NCBI RefSeq assembly: GCF_026342015.1
Contig: NZ_JAPENL010000001.1
Span: forward strand, 2,356,001 to 2,420,000
Length of the DNA: 64,000 bases
From: Micromonospora lupini
GTDB lineage: Bacteria > Actinomycetota > Actinomycetes > Mycobacteriales > Micromonosporaceae
Direction of reading: 5' to 3'
The notes under the pieces are model-generated. The model searched no databases and was not told the DNA's origin. It worked only from the letters and a program-made list of their open reading frames with translations. This document shows positions 43,582 through 52,265 of the stretch, one piece after another. The position numbers and the translations under genes were made by a program. The stretch's first letter is position 1; every line of letters starts with the position of its first letter.

Positions 43582-44631
43582 GTGGAAGCGCTCAGCCGCA
43601 CCCAACGGTCGCTGGATCATGATCAGGTGCAGGGCTTCGTCGACGCGTCCTTCGGCGCGGATCGCCGGGTGGTGGACTGCGGGCCGATCCCGGGGGGCGG
43701 CTTCGCGACGGTGTGGCGGGTGGCGCTCGACGACGGGCGCGATGTCGTGCTGAAGGTGCCGCCACCGCCCGACGCATCGCTGCTGCGCTACGAGCGGGGC
43801 CTCGGCGGGGCGGAGGCCCGATACTTCCGCCTCGTGGCCGCGCGCGCGCCGCAGGTGCCCGTGCCGCCGCTGCTGCACTACGGCAATGATCAGCAGCACG
43901 GCGAGTGGCTGTTCAGCGGCCTGCTGCCCGGGCGGTCGCTGAAGGAGTGGTCGGACTCCGAGCAGCACCTCGACGACGGCCCGGCCCGACACGACTTCGG
44001 CGCGGCGATCGCCGTGCTGCACACGGTGAGCGGCGACCACTACGGGTACGACGGCGGCCGGGCGAGCGGCGCGACGTGGCGCGCGGCCTTCTCCGCCATG
44101 CTCGGCGACCTGCTCGCCGACGCGGCGGACTGGGGGGTGCGGCTGCCCACCTCGCCGGCGCGGATCCGGGAGCTGCCCGACCGGTACGCCTGGGTTCTGG
44201 ACCAGGTGCGCCGGCCGTCGCTGCTGCACTTCGACGGTTGGGACGGCAACGTGCTTGCCGAACCCGGCCCCGGTGGCGTTCTGCGCCTGCGCGGGATCGT
44301 CGACGGTGAGCGGTACCTGTTCGGCGATCCGCTGATGGATCTCGTGTCGCCCCTGATCTACCGGCGGGTGGAGGACGACGAGGACCATCCCTTCCTGCGG
44401 GGCTACCGCGCCGCGGCGGCCGAGCCGCTGGTCTTCGACGAGGCCACGCTGCGGCGGCTCAGCCTCTACCGTCTGCACCTGTATCTGTTGATGACTGTCG
44501 AGATGCCCAGCCGTGGAATCACGCGGGAGACCCGTCCGGACCGGTTCGAGCGGCTGGCCGACCTGCTGGATCATGAGCTGACCGAGCTGCGGCGCGCGAG
44601 TCCGTCGGCCATTGCAGACGGTACCGACTGA
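43582..44631 (+). CDS. Aminoglycoside-phosphotransferase-fold kinase
   Basis: The 349-residue protein has the APH kinase fold. A P-loop-like GPIPGGGFATVWRVALDDGR is followed by VVLKVPPPP with the ATP-binding Lys. The Brenner motif is LLHFDGWDGNVLAEPG with catalytic Asp and Asn, and IVDGERYLFGDPLMDLVSP gives the metal-binding Asp. APH-fold enzymes phosphorylate antibiotics or small metabolites. GTG 43582 has GGGAGAAGGG 7 bases upstream and is preferred over the GTG at 43531. It may give self-resistance or tailoring for the cluster that follows, but that is inference. Its last 113 bp overlap the convergent monooxygenase gene. Confidence 0.8.
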   Translation: MEALSRTQRSLDHDQVQGFVDASFGADRRVVDCGPIPGGGFATVWRVALDDGRDVVLKVPPPPDASLLRYERGLGGAEARYFRLVAARAPQVPVPPLLHYGNDQQHGEWLFSGLLPGRSLKEWSDSEQHLDDGPARHDFGAAIAVLHTVSGDHYGYDGGRASGATWRAAFSAMLGDLLADAADWGVRLPTSPARIRELPDRYAWVLDQVRRPSLLHFDGWDGNVLAEPGPGGVLRLRGIVDGERYLFGDPLMDLVSPLIYRRVEDDEDHPFLRGYRAAAAEPLVFDEATLRRLSLYRLHLYLLMTVEMPSRGITRETRPDRFERLADLLDHELTELRRASPSAIADGTD

Positions 44632-45802
44632 CGTCCTCGGAGGCGGCCACCCCGGCCTTCATGAACATCGTCAGCACGGCGTCGCGCGCCCGCCGTTCGC
44701 GGGCGCCGGTCGGGAACTTCAGGCTGCCGGTGCGGCGGGCCAGCCCGGCGACCGTCTCCACCCGCGACTCACGGAGTTGTTGAAAACGCACGAAGGCCTC
44801 GTTGAGGTCGTCGGCGCCGGCGAGGCAGCCGGCCAGGACCATTGCGTCTTCGAGCGCCATCGAGCTGCTCTGCCCGTCGTGCGGCGGCATCGCGTGCGCC
44901 GCGTCGCCGACCAGGCACATCCGGCCGCGACTCCACCGCGGCGGAGGGTCGAGGTCGTAGACCGGCCACCTGATGACCGGGCCGGTGCTGGCGTCGATGA
45001 CGGCGGGGATCGGTGAGTGGTCTGAACCGTGCAGGTCGACGAGCCGCTGCCGCCACCGGTCCATCGGATCGGCCCGCGGGCCCGCCACGACATCCCCGTC
45101 CCCGCTGAGCATGCTCTGGAACCAGACCACCTCGCCGTCCGGTAGTACCTGATAGCCGAAGAACGCGTTGGCGCCGAACGTCAGGCGCAGCACCGGCTCC
45201 GGTGCGATCCCGTCGACTCGCGGGGCCGAGCCGCCGCCGTCGATGACGCCCGTGAACCGCGCCGACGGATGGTCGGGGAACATCGTCCGACGGGTGTGCG
45301 AGTGCACCCCGTCCGCACCGATCACCACCTCACCGCTGTGACTCGATCCGTCGGCGAGGGTGGCGACGACCCGGTCGTGCCCGTCGTCGCGCAGCCCGAC
45401 GACCCGCTCACCCTCGACGATACGGACGCCGGCGCGACGGGCCGCCTCGCGCAGCACCTCGCCGAGCCGGTCCCGCCGGATCAGCGTGCTCACCTGGTTG
45501 TTGCTGCCGATCTCTCGTCCCCGGTGGTCGTGGAAGGAGATGCGGTCGGTGGGCGTGCCGGCGGCGTCGACAACGGCGAGGAGACCCAGGTCGCGCAGCA
45601 CTGTGCGGCCGTTGTCGGCAAGGCTCAGGTGCGACCCGAGTGGTCGCTCGCGCGCCGGCCGGGACTCCAGAACCGTCACGCGCCACCCGATCCGGCGCAG
45701 GAAGAGACCGACGGCCGTGCCGGCGATTCCCGCGCCGACGACCACGGCGTGCGCCGGACTGATCATGTCGGGCCGGCCGTCGCTGGTGGCCCGAAAGGAC
45801 AT
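44519..45802 (-). CDS. FAD-dependent aromatic-type monooxygenase
   Basis: The 427-residue class A flavoprotein monooxygenase has HAVVVGAGIAGTAVGLFLRR (GxGxxG, FAD ADP site), the DG motif VVIGADGVHSHTRRTMFPDH, and the second FAD motif RMCLVGDAAHAMPPHDGQSS. Such enzymes use NAD(P)H and O2 to hydroxylate small substrates, often in antibiotic pathways. Starts at 45802 (MSFRATSD), 45766 (MISPAHAV) and 45856 are all in frame. Its C-terminal 38 codons overlap the convergent phosphotransferase gene, which is unusual; the end could be an extended read-through tail. It diverges from the condensation-domain operon. Confidence 0.85.
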   Translation of the reverse strand: MSFRATSDGRPDMISPAHAVVVGAGIAGTAVGLFLRRIGWRVTVLESRPARERPLGSHLSLADNGRTVLRDLGLLAVVDAAGTPTDRISFHDHRGREIGSNNQVSTLIRRDRLGEVLREAARRAGVRIVEGERVVGLRDDGHDRVVATLADGSSHSGEVVIGADGVHSHTRRTMFPDHPSARFTGVIDGGGSAPRVDGIAPEPVLRLTFGANAFFGYQVLPDGEVVWFQSMLSGDGDVVAGPRADPMDRWRQRLVDLHGSDHSPIPAVIDASTGPVIRWPVYDLDPPPRWSRGRMCLVGDAAHAMPPHDGQSSSMALEDAMVLAGCLAGADDLNEAFVRFQQLRESRVETVAGLARRTGSLKFPTGARERRARDAVLTMFMKAGVAASEDVSRYRLQWPTDSRAAARSAHDPAGRPAARTGPDGSPA

Positions 45803-45913
45803 GTCGTACCCATTTGCTCCCCCGTGTGGCGGGCGCTGTGGACACGTCCGCCGCACCGACCGTAATCACGGCGGCGACAGTGGTCAAGGCAGCAAGATCC
45901 ATCAATGTGAGGC

Positions 45914-45942
45914 TTGACACAGGCATTGACGGCCGGAATGCT
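45914..45942 (+). promoter_or_regulatory. Promoter candidate upstream of the condensation-MFS operon
   Basis: TTGACA at 45914-45919 is a perfect -35 box and is followed after 17 bp by AATGCT (45937-45942), a poor -10. If used, the transcript would carry a leader of more than 400 bases before 46395, containing the short ORF and hairpins described below. Otherwise the 470 bp 45803-46275 contain no gene that I can support. Confidence 0.4.
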
Positions 45943-46275
45943 GTGGGAGTCCTGCTAACCGAGGCGGGGCCACGTGTCGGGGGGATCGGTTCTTCTACTG
46001 CATTCGCCTGCGCGCGGCTCCATGGCCAGCACTTGAGGTTTCTCCGCCACCGAATGCTCCGAATAGGACGGCCATCACCCGTGTTCGCCGCAGGATGCCG
46101 CAATGCATCCGACGTAGGGCGTGGACAATTGCCGTACCAGCTCGGTCGATCGCTGGTCGGGATGCCGCACAGTGATTCCAACCGTCATCCGACGGTGGCG
46201 CGTCATGCACCCCTAAGCACGGCGTAGGGCCACGGCCTCACTTCCGACAACCGCATTTATTCGGGAGGTGTCGTG

Positions 46276-46299
46276 ATGAAGAACAACTCGGCCGGCTGA
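46276..46299 (+). CDS. Seven-codon leader ORF (MKNNSAG)
   Basis: A strong Shine-Dalgarno (GGGAGGTG at 46263-46270) lies 5 bases before an ATG that opens a 7-codon frame, MKNNSAG, closed by TGA at 46297-46299; a GTG codon directly before the ATG is in frame. The ORF lies 95 bp before the condensation-domain gene and 22 bp before a long hairpin. The strength of the ribosome site for so short a frame suggests a regulatory leader peptide rather than chance. Two adjacent Asn codons (AAC AAC) could sense Asn-tRNA, or a product could stall the ribosome. Confidence 0.5.
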   Translation: MKNNSAG

Positions 46300-46321
46300 C
46301 ACACACCAATTATCTTTCGTC

Positions 46322-46360
46322 CCGATGAGCGTGTGTCGCTTCGCGGCACACGCTCATCGG
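46322..46360 (+). promoter_or_regulatory. Long leader hairpin before the condensation-domain gene
   Basis: CCGATGAGCGTGTG at 46322-46335 pairs perfectly with 46347-46360, and four inner pairs extend it to about 18 bp with a 3-base loop. The ACACAC at 46301-46306, just after the leader ORF stop, is complementary to GTGTGT at 46331-46336 in the 5' arm, so a mutually exclusive fold is possible, as in attenuators. No T-run follows. Confidence 0.65.
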
Positions 46361-46371
46361 CAGCGCAGCCG

Positions 46372-46385
46372 TTCCCGCTCGGGAA
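46372..46385 (+). promoter_or_regulatory. Hairpin covering the Shine-Dalgarno of the condensation-domain gene
   Basis: TTCCCG at 46372-46377 pairs with CGGGAA at 46380-46385. The right arm runs into the GGAAGGAAC that precedes the GTG at 46395, so the fold would partly hide the ribosome site. The two-base loop means the terminal pair probably opens. Confidence 0.5.
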
Positions 46386-46394
46386 GGAACAGGT

Positions 46395-47660
46395 GTGACC
46401 CCGGAGACGACCCACCCGATGACCCTCGGCCAACTGTCGGTCTGGCGGGACATCGAAAGAATGCATCCGGAGAAGTGGTGGGAGGGCAACCTCTGCTTTT
46501 CCTGGTCGTTGCCGGAAAATGTGACAGCCGCGGACGTCTGGCGTGCGGTCGGGGCGCTCGGCATGCGGCACGCCTCGCTGCGCACGACGTTCGACGTCGA
46601 GGACCCGGCAGATCCGCGGCAGCGCGTCGCGGTGGGATCCCCCGCCGACGTGGTCGCGGCGGTACGACAGCCCGACGGCGAGACGGGGATGTCCCGGATC
46701 GAGACCGAGGAGATCAAGCGCCCGTTCACGCTCACCACCGACCTGCCGTGGCGGGTGTGGCTGACCGAGGGCGACGGCCGACCCCGCGACCTGCTTGTCG
46801 TCATCCACCACATGGCCGCCGACGGCGCGGGCATCAACACCATGGAGCGGGACTTCTACGCGCTGCTGGCCGGAGAGGCCCTGCCACCGGCGCCGCAGCC
46901 CGCCGAACTCGCGACGCGGCAACGCTCCGGCGACATGGACGCGCGGCTGCTCGCCGCCGAGTCGTACTGGCGCAAGCTGCTGTCGGGAGCACCCCGGCGG
47001 ACCCCTCCCGCACCGGGACCGGTGCTCCGGGCGACGATGCACACAGGCATCCCCGAGCCCATCCTCCGCCAGGCGGCGCGCGGCATCGGCGTCACAGTCG
47101 CGGGGGTGCTCCTGACCGCGTACTGCCGGGCGATCATCGCGACGGGCACCAGCAGCACGCCGGTTCTGCTCTATCCGATGTCGTCCAACCGCTTCGACCC
47201 GGCTGTCACCTCGCTCGTCACCTCCATGAACCAGTGGGTCCCGCTGCTGGCCGCACCGGCCCCGGACGACTCGTTCGCGCACACCGCGCGCGCCCTGTAC
47301 GTCCGGAACATGCGGGCCCTCAAGCACGGGGTCTACGACCCCGACTCGGTGGCGCGGATTCGCGAGGACGCCGAACGGGAGGGCGGCCCGCTCGACCCGG
47401 GATACCACTTCACGTTCCTCCTGCCCCCGATGGTGGTGCGGCCACCGGAGACGATCCAGGAATCGCGGATCGAGTGGCACGTGCCGATCCGGTCGACCGG
47501 GCCCGGCTTCTACCTGATGGCCAACGCCGACACCACCGTCCGGTTGACCGTCCGGGTGATCCGCGAGGGCTACCGCCGCGAGGAACTCGACGCTCTGCTC
47601 GCCGCCATGCGCGACGACCTGCTGGACCTCGTCCGCGCGAACGCGGAGGCCACCGAATGA
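46395..47660 (+). CDS. Stand-alone NRPS condensation-domain protein
   Basis: The 421-residue protein is one complete condensation domain with no adenylation or carrier domain. The catalytic HHxxxDG is intact as VVIHHMAADGAGI at about residues 135-147. Other family segments are the N-terminal MTLGQLSVWRDIERMHPEKW, ASLRTTF, and SSNRFDPAVTSLVTSMNQWV near residues 273-292. C domains join an acyl or aminoacyl group carried on a carrier protein to an amine or alcohol acceptor. A carrier protein gene is nearby at 52255, so this enzyme may use it. The stop overlaps the start of the MFS gene (ATGA), so product formation and export are coupled. GTG 46395 follows GGAAGGAAC. Confidence 0.9.
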   Translation: MTPETTHPMTLGQLSVWRDIERMHPEKWWEGNLCFSWSLPENVTAADVWRAVGALGMRHASLRTTFDVEDPADPRQRVAVGSPADVVAAVRQPDGETGMSRIETEEIKRPFTLTTDLPWRVWLTEGDGRPRDLLVVIHHMAADGAGINTMERDFYALLAGEALPPAPQPAELATRQRSGDMDARLLAAESYWRKLLSGAPRRTPPAPGPVLRATMHTGIPEPILRQAARGIGVTVAGVLLTAYCRAIIATGTSSTPVLLYPMSSNRFDPAVTSLVTSMNQWVPLLAAPAPDDSFAHTARALYVRNMRALKHGVYDPDSVARIREDAEREGGPLDPGYHFTFLLPPMVVRPPETIQESRIEWHVPIRSTGPGFYLMANADTTVRLTVRVIREGYRREELDALLAAMRDDLLDLVRANAEATE

Positions 47661-48937
47661 CCACGACCGCGCCGCCCACCACCGTCCCGGTCACGCCGAG
47701 CCTGTGGCGTCACCGGGACTTCATGACGCTGTGGACCGGGCAGACCCTCAGCGAGACCGGTTCCGCGGTGTCCACCCTCGCGGTTCCGCTCATCGCGGTG
47801 TCCGTGCTGAACGCGTCGACGTTCTCGGTCAGCCTGCTCCAGGCCGCCGGGATGGCGGCGTACCTGCTCGTGGCGCTGCCGGCCGGGGTCATCGTCGACC
47901 GGATGCGCAAGCGGCGACTGATGGTGTTCTGCAACCTGCTGCGGGCCGTCGCGATGGGCACCATCCCGCTGGCGTTCTTCGCCGGTGAACTCACCATGGC
48001 GCAGTTGTGGCTGGTGGCGGCCCTGTGCAGCGTCTGTTCCGTCTTCTTCGAGGTGGCCTACCAGTGCTACCTGCCGGCGGTGGTGCGCTCCGACCAGCTG
48101 CTGGACGCGAACGGCAAACTCAGCACCACGTACTCGGTGGCCCAGGTCGCCGGCATCGGGCTCGGCGGAGGTCTGGTCGCGGTCTTCGGCGCGGCGCGGA
48201 CGGTCCTCATCGACGCCGCCTCGTTCGCGGTCAGCGCCGTCTCGCTGCTCCTGATCCGGCGCAAGGAGCCGGAGGTCGCCGCGCCGGAGGGCCCCCGGCC
48301 ACGGCTGCGGGAGGAGATCTCGGCCGGCCTGGCGTTCGCCTTCCGGCATCCGGTGCTACGGAAGATCGTCGCGGCCAGCGGCACCCTGAACGTGTTCAGC
48401 CAGGTCATCTACGCCCTCTCGGTCATCTACCTCGTCCGGGTCCTCAAGCTGACGCCGGCCGAGGTGGCCGTGCAACTGGCTCTGGGCACGGCCGGCGGCA
48501 TCGCCGGCGGGCTCGCCTCGGGCCGGCTGGCTCGACGGATCGGCACCGCCCGCATCATCTGGGTCTCCCTGCTCGGGCTCGGTTGGACGATGCTGCTGGT
48601 GCCGCTGGCCGAGCCCGGCTGGCGGGTCGCGTTCTACACCGTCGGGATGACAGGCTTCGCCGCGCTCTGCGCGATCTACAACGCGGCCCAGATCAGCTAC
48701 CGGCAGCAGATGTGCCCGCCGGAACTGCTCGGCCGCCTCACCGCCGGGGTCCGCTGGATCGTGTGGGGGGCTCTGCCGATCGGCGCGGTCCTCGGTGGCG
48801 CGCTGGGCACCTGGCTCGGCGTCCGCGAAACCCTGGTGATCGCCGCCCTCGGCGTCTGGGCCTCCGGACTGTGGGTCTACTTCTCCCCGCTGCGCAGGAT
48901 GCGAAACTTCACACCCGAGCCGGCCACCCAGCCCTAG
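47657..48937 (+). CDS. MFS exporter (macrolide-efflux type)
   Basis: The 426-residue membrane protein of about 12 helices has FMTLWTGQTLSETGSAVSTL at TM1 and motif A-like LPAGVIVDRMRKRRLMVFCN. The layout is like the MFS_3/MefA-type efflux group. It is translationally coupled to the condensation-domain gene by ATGA and probably exports the cluster product. Only 29 bp separate its stop from the convergent epimerase stop. Confidence 0.9.
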   Translation: MTTTAPPTTVPVTPSLWRHRDFMTLWTGQTLSETGSAVSTLAVPLIAVSVLNASTFSVSLLQAAGMAAYLLVALPAGVIVDRMRKRRLMVFCNLLRAVAMGTIPLAFFAGELTMAQLWLVAALCSVCSVFFEVAYQCYLPAVVRSDQLLDANGKLSTTYSVAQVAGIGLGGGLVAVFGAARTVLIDAASFAVSAVSLLLIRRKEPEVAAPEGPRPRLREEISAGLAFAFRHPVLRKIVAASGTLNVFSQVIYALSVIYLVRVLKLTPAEVAVQLALGTAGGIAGGLASGRLARRIGTARIIWVSLLGLGWTMLLVPLAEPGWRVAFYTVGMTGFAALCAIYNAAQISYRQQMCPPELLGRLTAGVRWIVWGALPIGAVLGGALGTWLGVRETLVIAALGVWASGLWVYFSPLRRMRNFTPEPATQP

Positions 48938-48966
48938 GAGCGAGTCGTCGACGAGGCGCACGGACG

Positions 48967-49878
48967 TCAGCGCGTCGAGCCGGCCAGCGCCGCCCACGTC
49001 CGCGCCACCCCGGTCCGCAGGTCGGTGACGGGACGCCAGCCCAGCACCGCCGACGCGCGCGTGACGTCGAGCCAGATGTCCCGCCGGTCGAAGGCCCGCC
49101 GGTCGGCGTACCGGATGGTCAGCGGCCTGTCGACGGTCGCCGTCACCACCTCCAGCAGCTCGGCGAGGGAGGTGGGACGGCCCGCGCCGACGTTGAGCAC
49201 GACGCCGTCGAGCGCCTCCCGGGCGTCGGGGTCCAGGTGCCGGTCCCACACCGCCAGCAGGGCGGCCACGACGTCGTCGATGTAGACGTAGTCGCGGCGG
49301 GTGACCGGGTCGCCGAACACCTGCAACGGCCGGTGCGCGGCCGCCGCCTCCAGCCAGTGGGACACCACACCGAGCCCACCCTCGGCGCGCTGGCCGGGCC
49401 CGTACACGTTGGACGGCCGCAGCACGACCGGCCGGAGGTGGTCCGCGGCCTCGCGCAGGGCCTGCTCCTGGGCCAGCTTCGCCCGGCCGTAGACGCTGTC
49501 GGGGCCGAGTGGGCGGGTCTCGTCCACAGGCGGGGGCACGTCCGGGCGGTACGCCGTCCCACCGGACCCGAGCAGGACGACTGTGGGCCGACGGGCGCCC
49601 AGCTTGCACGCCTCCAGCGCGGCGGCGAGGGCACGCTGGTCCAGCTCGACGAGTTCGGGTCGGCTCGCGGCCCTCTTCGGCGTGACCGTGCCGGCGGTCC
49701 AGAAGACCAGATCCGCCCGCCTGATCGCGTCGACGTAGCGGTGCTCCTCGGCGGCGTTGCGGGGTCGGGTCAGCCGCTGCGGAGGCCGGCGGCGGCGTTC
49801 GAGCGCACGGCACAGACTGGCCCCGATGAACCCGTCCGACCCGACGACCACGGTGACCGGGGCAGCTACCGCACTCAC
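48967..49878 (-). CDS. NAD-dependent sugar-nucleotide epimerase/dehydratase
   Basis: The 303-residue extended-SDR enzyme has TVVVGSDGFIGASLCRALER (GxxGxxG), VVLLGSGGTAYRPDVPPPVD, the catalytic SVYGRAKLAQEQAL (YxxxK) and LRPSNVYGPGQRAEGGLG. VTRRDYVYIDDVVAALLAVW is typical of GalE-like UDP-sugar epimerases. It would supply or alter an NDP-sugar for the glycosyltransferase directly upstream. GTG 49876-49878 overlaps the glycosyltransferase stop by 4 bp. It is the last gene of the minus-strand operon that starts with the radical SAM gene. Confidence 0.88.
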   Translation of the reverse strand: MSAVAAPVTVVVGSDGFIGASLCRALERRRRPPQRLTRPRNAAEEHRYVDAIRRADLVFWTAGTVTPKRAASRPELVELDQRALAAALEACKLGARRPTVVLLGSGGTAYRPDVPPPVDETRPLGPDSVYGRAKLAQEQALREAADHLRPVVLRPSNVYGPGQRAEGGLGVVSHWLEAAAAHRPLQVFGDPVTRRDYVYIDDVVAALLAVWDRHLDPDAREALDGVVLNVGAGRPTSLAELLEVVTATVDRPLTIRYADRRAFDRRDIWLDVTRASAVLGWRPVTDLRTGVARTWAALAGSTR

Positions 49879-50960
49879 CCCGGCACCTCGGTCCGCGCGG
49901 CGTGGGCCGCCAGCTCGGCGGCGTAGTCGGCGGTCCCCTCGCGGGCGGCAAGCAGGTTGCGGTGCAGGGTCTCCAGCAGGTCGAGGGAGTAACCGCTGTC
50001 GCGCCACTCCTGCTCGGTGACGCCGTAGCCCAGCCGACGCCACAGGTCGGCGTTGACCTGCTCGTGCGCGCCGAAGGGCGCCAGCAGCACGATCGGCGTG
50101 GCCGACCAGAGCGAGTCGATCAGGGTGCCGCCGCCGGTCTTGCAGAGCATGGCGACGCGGTGCCGGGCGAGATCGAACGAGTCGTGGTGCGACAGGCCCC
50201 TTCGGTACCGCACCGTGCCGTCGGGAAGGATCTCCCCGAACGGCGGGAAGCCGTCGTCCTGCCACGCCTCCCACTCCGGGTCGATCATGTACGCCCGGCA
50301 GCCGGGGGGCAGGCCGGACACGTCGGCCGGGTCGTGGGTCACCACGTCGACAGCCAGCCCCGCCCGGGCGAGATCCGCCGCCCGGTCCCGGTAGGTGCCC
50401 AACCCCCAGCCGCCGCCGTGCGCCAACAGGCGTGGCTCCCGCCGCTGCCACGGCACCGGGTCCTCGTCGCCGACGCGGATGCTCGTCGGCGCGGTGCCCC
50501 GCTCGGCGTCGAACATCCACACGTGCCGGAAGCGCTCCGTACGCGCCCGGAAGAGGTTGAAGGAGGCTGTCGGCGCGGCGTCGAGGTGGCAGATGTCGAC
50601 CCGGGGCGTCCGGGCCGTGAGCGCCTCGTACCGTTCGACGACGGGCACCCAGAAGCCGGAGAAGATCACCACCTGGTCCACGTCCGCGGCCCGCCACCCG
50701 TGCAGCAGGTCACCGACAGCGGCGTCGTCGAGCGCCGGCATCTGGTCACGCACCATGCGCTGGGCGGCCACCGCGAGCTTGAAGTTTCCGCGGAAGGCCA
50801 GCTTGGCAGCCCGCAGCCTGTCGAGTTCGTCAGGTCGCAGCAGCCGCTCGAACACCTCCACGCGCACCTCGACCCCGAGGTTCCGCAACCGACCCGCCAG
50901 GATGAGGGCCGGTACGTGGGTGCCGAGCGTCGCGCCCGACGTCAGCAGCACAGTCGCCAT
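49875..50960 (-). CDS. GT-B type glycosyltransferase
   Basis: The 361-residue protein starts MATVLLTSGATLGTHVPALI, a pattern like GT1/GT28 glycosyltransferases. The C-terminal nucleotide-sugar site is RHRVAMLCKTGGGTLIDSLW followed by ATPIVLLAPFGAHEQVNADL, equivalent to the G-G-x-x-T/S...P...E-Q signature. Between the halves, RLLAHGGGWGLGTYRDRAAD forms the inter-domain strand. The acceptor is unknown; within this cluster it likely adds a sugar to a small molecule. It overlaps the epimerase gene by 4 bp and follows the ATP-grasp gene by 21 bp. Confidence 0.85.
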   Translation of the reverse strand: MATVLLTSGATLGTHVPALILAGRLRNLGVEVRVEVFERLLRPDELDRLRAAKLAFRGNFKLAVAAQRMVRDQMPALDDAAVGDLLHGWRAADVDQVVIFSGFWVPVVERYEALTARTPRVDICHLDAAPTASFNLFRARTERFRHVWMFDAERGTAPTSIRVGDEDPVPWQRREPRLLAHGGGWGLGTYRDRAADLARAGLAVDVVTHDPADVSGLPPGCRAYMIDPEWEAWQDDGFPPFGEILPDGTVRYRRGLSHHDSFDLARHRVAMLCKTGGGTLIDSLWSATPIVLLAPFGAHEQVNADLWRRLGYGVTEQEWRDSGYSLDLLETLHRNLLAAREGTADYAAELAAHAARTEVPG

Positions 50961-50981
50961 CGTTGCTCCGATCGTCGGGAG

Positions 50982-52265
50982 TCAGGTGACGAGACTCGGG
51001 GCGCCGGCCGTCGCGACGAGCGCGTCACCCACCTGCGCTTCCAGGGCGACCCGGGTCGCGTCGTCCGGGGCGAACACCGCGAAGAAGAGCCGGCCACGGG
51101 GCGGGGTGAGCGTCCCCGAGGCCAGCGGCAGCACCCCGGGGTCGTCGCCTCGGAACAGCACCTTCGCGTCGTCAAGCGCCGACACCAGCCGGGCCACCGT
51201 GTCACCTGGCCGCACCGGCGTCGTGCGGCAGCGCAACCAGGAGCGCAGGCCGACCGTGCGGGCCCGCCGGTCGAGGTGCAGGTTCAGCAGGCCCATGGAT
51301 CGCCTGGCGTTCACCTCCAGCACCGGCACGAGCGTGCCGTCGCGCAGCCGCAACCCGTCGACGCAGGCGGGACCGGTGTAGCCCTCCGCCGCGAGGGCAG
51401 TCCCGACCCGCGCGATCACCTCCCGATGGGCGGTGGTGTCGAGGCTCGCGTGCTGATCCGCGGGGAGCGGACCGGAACCGCGGTACGCGAACTCGGCGTT
51501 GTCGACGTGCTGCACGCCCCACCACCGCACCGCGCCGCTCGGGTCGACCTCGATATGGGTGGAGAAGCTGGACGCCTCCTCGAAGAGGGGCTGCACCAGC
51601 AGTTCCACCCGAGCGCCCCGCGCGACCTGCCGCTCCAGGTGCCGGACGACGGTGTCCAGCACCCGAGGGTTGGTGACCCGCAGGGCGCCCCGGCCGGCGA
51701 CCCCGTACGGATCCTTGAGCACGACGTCGCCCTGCGCGTCCTGCGCCAGCCGCCGCACCTGCCGGGGCGTGGTGGCCAGGACGGCCGCGCCGGGCAGGCA
51801 GACGTCCCGGACCAGGTCGTTCGACCAGACCTTCGAGTTGACGCGGGCGGCGACCTCGACGGCGGGGACCGCGGCACGGAGGCCGAGTCGGTGTACCGCC
51901 ACGGAAGTGTCCGGCCGGACGGCGTAGAACGCCGCGGCCCACCCGGACATCGCCGGCAGGGACGTGCCGCCGGTCGCGGCCAGGCGCTCCTCCACGGTGT
52001 CGTCCCGCGGACCCGGCACGGCCGCGACCCGTGGCGCGATGCCGGCGACCGCAAGCGCCTCGACCAGGGCCTGCTCCATCGGCTCGGCGGTGAGCAGCAG
52101 ATCGCCGGGAGCGCACCCGACCGCCAGCAACTCGTCCATGCCGCGACGTCCCCGGCTGCCGCCCGCCGTCGGGCCGGCGGGCAGCCCGGCGAGGTCCTCC
52201 GGCCGCCACGCCGCCTCCGCGTCGAACGAGCCGAAGTGAACGGTCCCGCTCACCTCACCGGCCAT
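50982..52265 (-). CDS. ATP-grasp ligase
   Basis: The 427-residue protein has an ATP-grasp core: VVLKDPYGVAGRGALRVTNP at about residues 181-200 (ATP-binding Lys and glycine-rich loop), ELLVQPLFEEASSFSTHIEV, and the metal site VPVLEVNARRSMGLLNL at about 313-329 with Glu and Asn. The N-terminal 140 residues form a separate pre-ATP-grasp-like domain. ATP-grasp enzymes join a carboxylate to an amine or thiol through an acyl phosphate. Placed directly after the carrier protein gene (11-bp overlap), the likely task is to load an amino acid on the carrier, as BtrJ does on BtrI in butirosin; an amide-forming role on the final product is an alternative. Confidence 0.85.
   Translation of the reverse strand: MAGEVSGTVHFGSFDAEAAWRPEDLAGLPAGPTAGGSRGRRGMDELLAVGCAPGDLLLTAEPMEQALVEALAVAGIAPRVAAVPGPRDDTVEERLAATGGTSLPAMSGWAAAFYAVRPDTSVAVHRLGLRAAVPAVEVAARVNSKVWSNDLVRDVCLPGAAVLATTPRQVRRLAQDAQGDVVLKDPYGVAGRGALRVTNPRVLDTVVRHLERQVARGARVELLVQPLFEEASSFSTHIEVDPSGAVRWWGVQHVDNAEFAYRGSGPLPADQHASLDTTAHREVIARVGTALAAEGYTGPACVDGLRLRDGTLVPVLEVNARRSMGLLNLHLDRRARTVGLRSWLRCRTTPVRPGDTVARLVSALDDAKVLFRGDDPGVLPLASGTLTPPRGRLFFAVFAPDDATRVALEAQVGDALVATAGAPSLVT

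Noticed and set aside
45814..46227. Plus-strand ORF in the gap before the condensation gene
   Set aside because: No Shine-Dalgarno, no family signal, and it begins inside the 5' region of the monooxygenase gene.
46325..48937. 870-codon open frame spanning the condensation and MFS genes
   Set aside because: Its first part reads the C-domain gene in a wrong frame and starts inside the leader hairpin; only the MFS part in this frame is real, from 47657.
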